Assembly: GCA_003265685.1 (NCBI GenBank)
Contig: KZ836113.1
Location: forward strand, 21,746 to 70,481
Source of the DNA: Piscinibacter caeni
GTDB taxonomy: Bacteria; Pseudomonadota; Gammaproteobacteria; Burkholderiales; Burkholderiaceae_C
Direction of reading: 5' to 3'
DNA length: 48,736 nt
Under the pieces are notes generated by a model. The model did no database searches. It had not been told where the DNA came from and saw nothing but the letters and a program-made list of their open reading frames with translations. Numbering within the stretch: position 1 is the first letter of the stretch; each line of letters opens with the position of its first letter. A program made the translations under genes and the position numbers. Positions 45,532-48,736 of this stretch are shown piece by piece.

Positions 45532-45537
45532 TATCGT
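45532..45537 (+). promoter_or_regulatory. -10 box of the YkgJ-like gene
   Basis: TATCGT ends nine bases before the ATG at 45547. No Shine-Dalgarno is seen, so the mRNA leader would be about three bases. Confidence 0.35.
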
Positions 45538-45546
45538 CGCGCCACG

Positions 45547-45807
45547 ATGGACTGCCGCCCCGCCTGCGCCGCCTGCTGCATCGCCCCCTCGATCAGCAGC
45601 CCGATTCCCGGCATGCCGGACGGCAAGCCGGCCGGGGTGCGCTGCGTGCAGCTCGACGCGCAGCACCGCTGCCGCCTGTTCGGCCAGCCGCAGCGCCCGG
45701 CCGTGTGCGGCTCGCTGCAGCCCTCGGCCGCGATGTGCGGCGAGGGCCGCCCCCATGCGCTGGCCTGGCTGGCGCGCCTCGAAGCCCTGACGGCGCCCGC
45801 CCCATGA
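45547..45807 (+). CDS. YkgJ-family cysteine-cluster protein
   Basis: An 86-residue protein starting [21 protein letters not shown], with the CxxxCxxCC cluster of the zinc/iron-chelating YkgJ family. Further cysteines follow in VRCVQLD, HRCRLF, PAVCGSL and AMCGEG. It may bind zinc or iron. Function unknown. It is divergent from mnmG. Confidence 0.85.
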   Translation: MDCRPACAACCIAPSISSPIPGMPDGKPAGVRCVQLDAQHRCRLFGQPQRPAVCGSLQPSAAMCGEGRPHALAWLARLEALTAPAP

Positions 45808-45810
45808 GCG

Positions 45811-45830
45811 CGCCGGGCCGCTCCCAAGCG
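45811..45830. repeat. Palindromic repeat element, copy 2
   Basis: CGCCGGGCCGCTCCCAAGCG, the exact reverse complement of 33477-33496. It lies just after the YkgJ stop, before the Crp/Fnr gene. Confidence 0.55.
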
Positions 45831-45865
45831 CGAATCCCGGAGTGCGCAGCACGGAGGGTCGTCCA

Positions 45866-46555
45866 ATGAGCAGCGTTCCCAGCGATGCCGACCTGCAGGC
45901 GCTGACCCGGCTCTACCCGGTGCTCGACGAGCTGCCCGCCGCCGAGCGCGACCGCGCGCTGCGCGAGCAGGCCGCCTGGGTCGAGGCACCGCCGGGCACG
46001 CCGCTGTTCCGCGAACACGAACCCTGCCGCGGCTTTCCGCTCGTGCTGCGCGGCGAGGTGAGGGTGGCGCGCGGCTCGTCGCAGGGGCGCTCGCTCGAGC
46101 TGTACCGCGTCGCGCCGGGCGAGCTGTGCGTGGTGTCCACCTCCTGCCTGTTCGGCCACAAGGGCCTTACCGCGCATGGCGACACGGTCGGGCCGACGCG
46201 CCTGGTGGTGCTGCCGCCGCCGCTGTTCGACGCCTGGTGCGCCCACGAGCCGTTCCGCCGCTTCGTGTTCGGCGTGTTCGCCGACCGGCTCGCCGACCTG
46301 ATGGCGCTGGCCGAGGCGGTGGCCTTCCAGCGGCTGGACCAGCGCCTGGCCGCCGCGCTGCTCGGCCACGGCGAGGTGCTGCAGACCACCCACCAGGCGC
46401 TCGCCGATGAACTCGGCACCGTGCGCGAGATCGTCACCCGGCTGCTGCGCCGCTTCGAGCGCGCCGGCTGGCTGGTGCTCGGGCGCGAGCGCATCGAGCT
46501 GCGCGACGCGGCCGCGCTGCGCCGCCTGGCGGCCGGCGACACGGCCGGCATGTGA
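45866..46555 (+). CDS. Crp/Fnr-family transcription regulator
   Basis: A 229-residue regulator with an N-terminal cNMP-like beta-roll and C-terminal winged helix. The recognition helix reads GTVREIVTRLL: Arg187, Glu188 and Arg192 sit where CRP has its Arg, Glu and Arg that read TGTGA. The N-terminal half has cysteines at PCRGF, ELCVVSTSCLFG and AWCAHE, which could sense redox or bind a metal, but no canonical FNR four-cysteine pattern is present. ATG 45866 has GGAGG at 45853-45857. A TGTGA-type palindrome overlaps its stop codon. Confidence 0.9.
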   Translation: MSSVPSDADLQALTRLYPVLDELPAAERDRALREQAAWVEAPPGTPLFREHEPCRGFPLVLRGEVRVARGSSQGRSLELYRVAPGELCVVSTSCLFGHKGLTAHGDTVGPTRLVVLPPPLFDAWCAHEPFRRFVFGVFADRLADLMALAEAVAFQRLDQRLAAALLGHGEVLQTTHQALADELGTVREIVTRLLRRFERAGWLVLGRERIELRDAAALRRLAAGDTAGM

Positions 46556-46566
46556 CCGCGGTCACA
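46551..46566. promoter_or_regulatory. CRP-type palindrome before the DUF2892 gene
   Basis: TGTGACCGCGGTCACA, a perfect 16-base palindrome of the form TGTGA-N6-TCACA. Its centre is at 46558.5. A weak -10 box GAGACT at 46588-46593 implies a start at 46600, which puts the site at -41.5, the class II activator position. Confidence 0.7.
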
Positions 46567-46646
46567 GACCGGGCAGCGGCCTGCCGCGAGACTGGGGACA
46601 CACGGCCACACCGGCCGGAACCAGCAGCCAAGTCAGGAGCCAAGCC

Positions 46647-46844
46647 ATGAAGACCAACGAAGGAACCGTGGACCGCGCCGTGCGCGTCATCGCTGGCGTA
46701 GCGCTCGTCGCGCTCGCCGCCACCGGCACCGTGGGTGTCTGGGGCTGGATCGGCCTGGTGCCGATCGCCACCGGCCTGATGGGCTGGTGCCCGGCCTACA
46801 CGCTGCTGGGCATCAACACCTGCGGCCTCAAGAACGCCAAGTGA
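46647..46844 (+). CDS. DUF2892 inner-membrane protein (YgaP-tail-like)
   Basis: A 65-residue protein with two membrane helices (VIAGVALVALAATGTVGVWGW and GLVPIATGLMGWCPAYTLLG). N-terminal TVDRAVRVIAG and C-terminal CPAYTLLGINTCG are typical of DUF2892. In YgaP such a domain is fused to a rhodanese sulfurtransferase, so a sulfur role is possible. ATG 46647 follows AGGAG. It lies downstream of the Crp/Fnr gene and its palindrome, and its stop is one base from the convergent exporter gene. Confidence 0.88.
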   Translation: MKTNEGTVDRAVRVIAGVALVALAATGTVGVWGWIGLVPIATGLMGWCPAYTLLGINTCGLKNAK

Positions 46845-46845
46845 G

Positions 46846-48015
46846 TCAACGCACCGCCGCCTGGCGGAGCCGGGCGGCGACGTAGGCGAGCGCCAGCGCG
46901 GCCAGCACGGCACATACGGCCGGTGGTATCAGCCACTGCGCCGCGTCGAAGGCCTCGCCGCGCAGCACGCGCGTCATCAGCGTGTTCTGCGCCAGCGCCG
47001 GCACCCACAGTTGCCAGGCGGCCTGCTCGCCGAGGTTGAACACGCCGACCAGCGGCAGCAGCGAGGCCACCAGCACCACCAGCCCGGCGCTGGCCTGCGC
47101 CTCCTTGACGCTGCGGCAGCGGATCGCCACCGCCATCAGCACTGCCGAGATCGCCGCCGCGAAGGGCGCCAGCACGGCGACGAAGGCGAGCGCCTCGCGC
47201 ACGCCGAACTGGAACAGCGCGGCCAGCGTGTCGCTGCGCAGCAGCCACTGCGCCGGGATGAAGCTGAAGCACGACAGCAGCGCGATCGCCAGCGCCACCG
47301 CCACCACCGCCAGCCACTTGCCCAGCACGATGGCCAGCGGCGGCGCCGGGCTGGCCAGCAGCGGCTCGAGCGAGCCGCGTTCGCGCTCGCCCGCGGTGCT
47401 GTCCAGCGCCGCGTGCAGCGCCCCGTACAACACCGCCATCAACACGAAGAAGGGCAGCATGCCGGTGATCTGCGTGCCGCGGGCGCGCGGGTCGGCCAGG
47501 TCGCGCTCGTGGACGCGCACCGGCTCGGCCAGCGCGGGGGCCACGCCGCGCAGCGCCAGGCTCAGCGTGGCGTGCTCGCGCGCGAAGCCGGCCAGCAGGC
47601 GCTGCAGCCGGGCGCTGCCGGCCTCGCTGCGCTTGTTGGCGCTGTCGCTGACGATCGTGAGCGCCGGCGCCTCGCCGCGCTGCAGCGCCTGCTCGAAGCC
47701 GGCCGGGATCACCAGCACCGGGTCGCCCAGCGCCGCGCGGCGCAGCTGCGCCTCGTAGTCGGCCGGTGCCTCGCGCAAGCTGAAGCCCTGGCGCTGCAGG
47801 TAGTTCACGAGCGTCGGCCCCTGCGCCAGGCCGGCGGCCACCAGCTCGCGCCGCTCGGCGCGCTGCTCCAGGCTGCCCACCAGGGCCGACAGCGCCACCA
47901 GCACCAGCGGGCCCATCAGCACGCTGGACAGCAGCACCACCAGCAGCGTGCGGCGGTCGCGCAGCGCGTCGACCACCTCCTTCACGGCCACGGTGCGCAG
48001 CGCGGCGAAGCTCAT
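46846..48015 (-). CDS. NatB-like ABC-2 type exporter permease
   Basis: A 389-residue membrane protein with one N-terminal helix (LLVVLLSSVLMGPLVLVALSALV), a large periplasmic part (about 50-185) and five or six C-terminal helices starting MLPFFVLMAVLYGALHAALD. STAGERERGSLEPLLASP is the ABC-2 coupling motif. It resembles NatB, the permease of a sodium exporter, although the substrate is not proved. Its ATG overlaps the ATPase stop (ATGA). Confidence 0.88.
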   Translation of the reverse strand: MSFAALRTVAVKEVVDALRDRRTLLVVLLSSVLMGPLVLVALSALVGSLEQRAERRELVAAGLAQGPTLVNYLQRQGFSLREAPADYEAQLRRAALGDPVLVIPAGFEQALQRGEAPALTIVSDSANKRSEAGSARLQRLLAGFAREHATLSLALRGVAPALAEPVRVHERDLADPRARGTQITGMLPFFVLMAVLYGALHAALDSTAGERERGSLEPLLASPAPPLAIVLGKWLAVVAVALAIALLSCFSFIPAQWLLRSDTLAALFQFGVREALAFVAVLAPFAAAISAVLMAVAIRCRSVKEAQASAGLVVLVASLLPLVGVFNLGEQAAWQLWVPALAQNTLMTRVLRGEAFDAAQWLIPPAVCAVLAALALAYVAARLRQAAVR

Positions 48016-48736
48016 GGCGCCTCCGCCGGCGCGGCAAACGCCAGGTCGACGAACGCGTCCTCGAACAGCGCGCGCCCGGTGCGCTCGAGCAGCGCCGGCA
48101 CGCTGCCCTCGGCCACGCTGCGGCCCTGCGCCACCACCACGACGTGGTCGCACAGGCGCTCGACCTCCTGCATCACGTGGGTCGAGAAGACGATGCACTT
48201 GGCGCCGCCGGCCGGCGAGGCCAGGTGGCGCAGCACCTCGCGCAGTGCGCGCGTGGCCGGCACGTCCAGGCCGTTGGTCGGCTCGTCGAGCACGATGTTC
48301 GCCGGGTCGTGCACCAGCGCGCGCGCCAGCGCGGTCTTGACGCGTTCGCCCTGGCTGAAGCCCTCGGTGCGCCGCTCCAGCAGCGGCTTCATGTCGAGTG
48401 CTTCGGCGAGCTGCTCGATGCGCGCCTGCGCCGCGTCGCGCGCCAGGCCGTGCAGCGCCGCGTGGTAGGCGATGTTCTCGCGCGCGCTCAGGCGCGGGTA
48501 CAGGCCGCGAGCATCGGCCAGCAGGCCGAGCCGGGCCAGCGCGGCGCGCGGCCGGGCGCGCACGTCGATGCCGTCCACCTCGAGCCGCCCCGCATCCGGC
48601 TCGATCAGGCCGGCCAGCATGCGCAAGGTGGTGGTCTTGCCGGCGCCGTTCGGGCCGAGCAGTCCGCAGATGCGCCCATCGTGCGCCAGCAGGTCGATCT
48701 GCCGCACCGCCTGCACCGGCGCGCCGCCGCGCCGCG
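48012..48736 (-). CDS. NatA-like ABC exporter ATPase, 5' end cut by window edge
   Basis: An ATPase with Walker A GPNGAGKTTT, signature FSQGERVKTALARAL, Walker B NIVLDEPTNGLD and the H-loop VFSTHVMQEVERLCD. The frame continues to the window edge, and the residues before VRQIDLLA look like ordinary N-terminal coding sequence, so the true start lies to the right. It pairs with the NatB-like permease. Confidence 0.9.
   Translation of the reverse strand, partial: RRGGAPVQAVRQIDLLAHDGRICGLLGPNGAGKTTTLRMLAGLIEPDAGRLEVDGIDVRARPRAALARLGLLADARGLYPRLSARENIAYHAALHGLARDAAQARIEQLAEALDMKPLLERRTEGFSQGERVKTALARALVHDPANIVLDEPTNGLDVPATRALREVLRHLASPAGGAKCIVFSTHVMQEVERLCDHVVVVAQGRSVAEGSVPALLERTGRALFEDAFVDLAFAAPAEAP

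Overview
The window is GC-rich DNA, dense in genes, with no insertion sequence, phage gene, CRISPR array, rRNA or tRNA that I could see. Codon use, gene content and synteny (mnmG-rsmG-parA...parB, rsmI/yraN/diaA/dolP, pilT-pilU beside yggS, prkA-yeaH-spoVR) point to a betaproteobacterium of the order Burkholderiales, probably near the Rubrivivax/Leptothrix/Ideonella group. This placement is by recognition, not by a search. The parABS genes and two parS-like sites place the right part of the window near a chromosomal replication origin, although no origin is visible.

Region 1 (1-12241, + strand) is one tightly packed run of at least 13 genes, mostly with overlapping stop/start codons. It holds an AtzE/HpxY-type amidase cut by the window edge, an HpxZ/AtzH-type small protein, a complete BMP-type (nucleoside-like) ABC importer, two isochorismatase-fold cysteine hydrolases of which the first closely resembles biuret hydrolase BiuH, a dipeptide-type ABC importer without a binding protein in view, and a GntR/FCD regulator. 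I read it as an uptake and catabolism operon for a ureide or biuret-like nitrogen compound.

Region 2 (12287-26649) is mixed housekeeping: a GGDEF protein, a Vgb-like beta-propeller protein, a Kbp-like BON-LysM protein, a lone cyclic-nucleotide-binding domain, proC, bifunctional putA with a divergent Lrp-type regulator, yggS, pilT-pilU, a 3-hydroxyisobutyrate-dehydrogenase-like enzyme, and the envelope/replication block dolP-diaA-yraN facing rsmI.

Region 3 (26642-33423) holds rsmI, a small secreted protein behind phased GTAAA repeats, tldD, a DAHP synthase preceded by an aromatic-codon leader peptide with a competing antiterminator/terminator pair, an EF-hand protein, a corrinoid adenosyltransferase and a D-lactate-dehydrogenase-like flavoprotein.

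Region 4 (33508-38686) is the stress operon prkA-yeaH-spoVR, with a strong sigma-54 promoter candidate and an upstream dyad. Region 5 (38686-45443) is parB, an alpha/beta hydrolase, a divergent argC, a GNAT enzyme, parA, rsmG and mnmG. Region 6 (45547-48736) holds a YkgJ-type protein, a Crp/Fnr regulator followed by a perfect CRP-type palindrome and a DUF2892 membrane protein, and a NatAB-type ABC exporter cut by the right edge.

The most interesting signals are the aroG attenuator, which appears to use a leaderless leader peptide, the CRP-type site next to its likely regulator, the sigma-54 control region of prkA, the biuret-like operon, and a recurring pattern of -10 boxes 6-11 bases from SD-less start codons.
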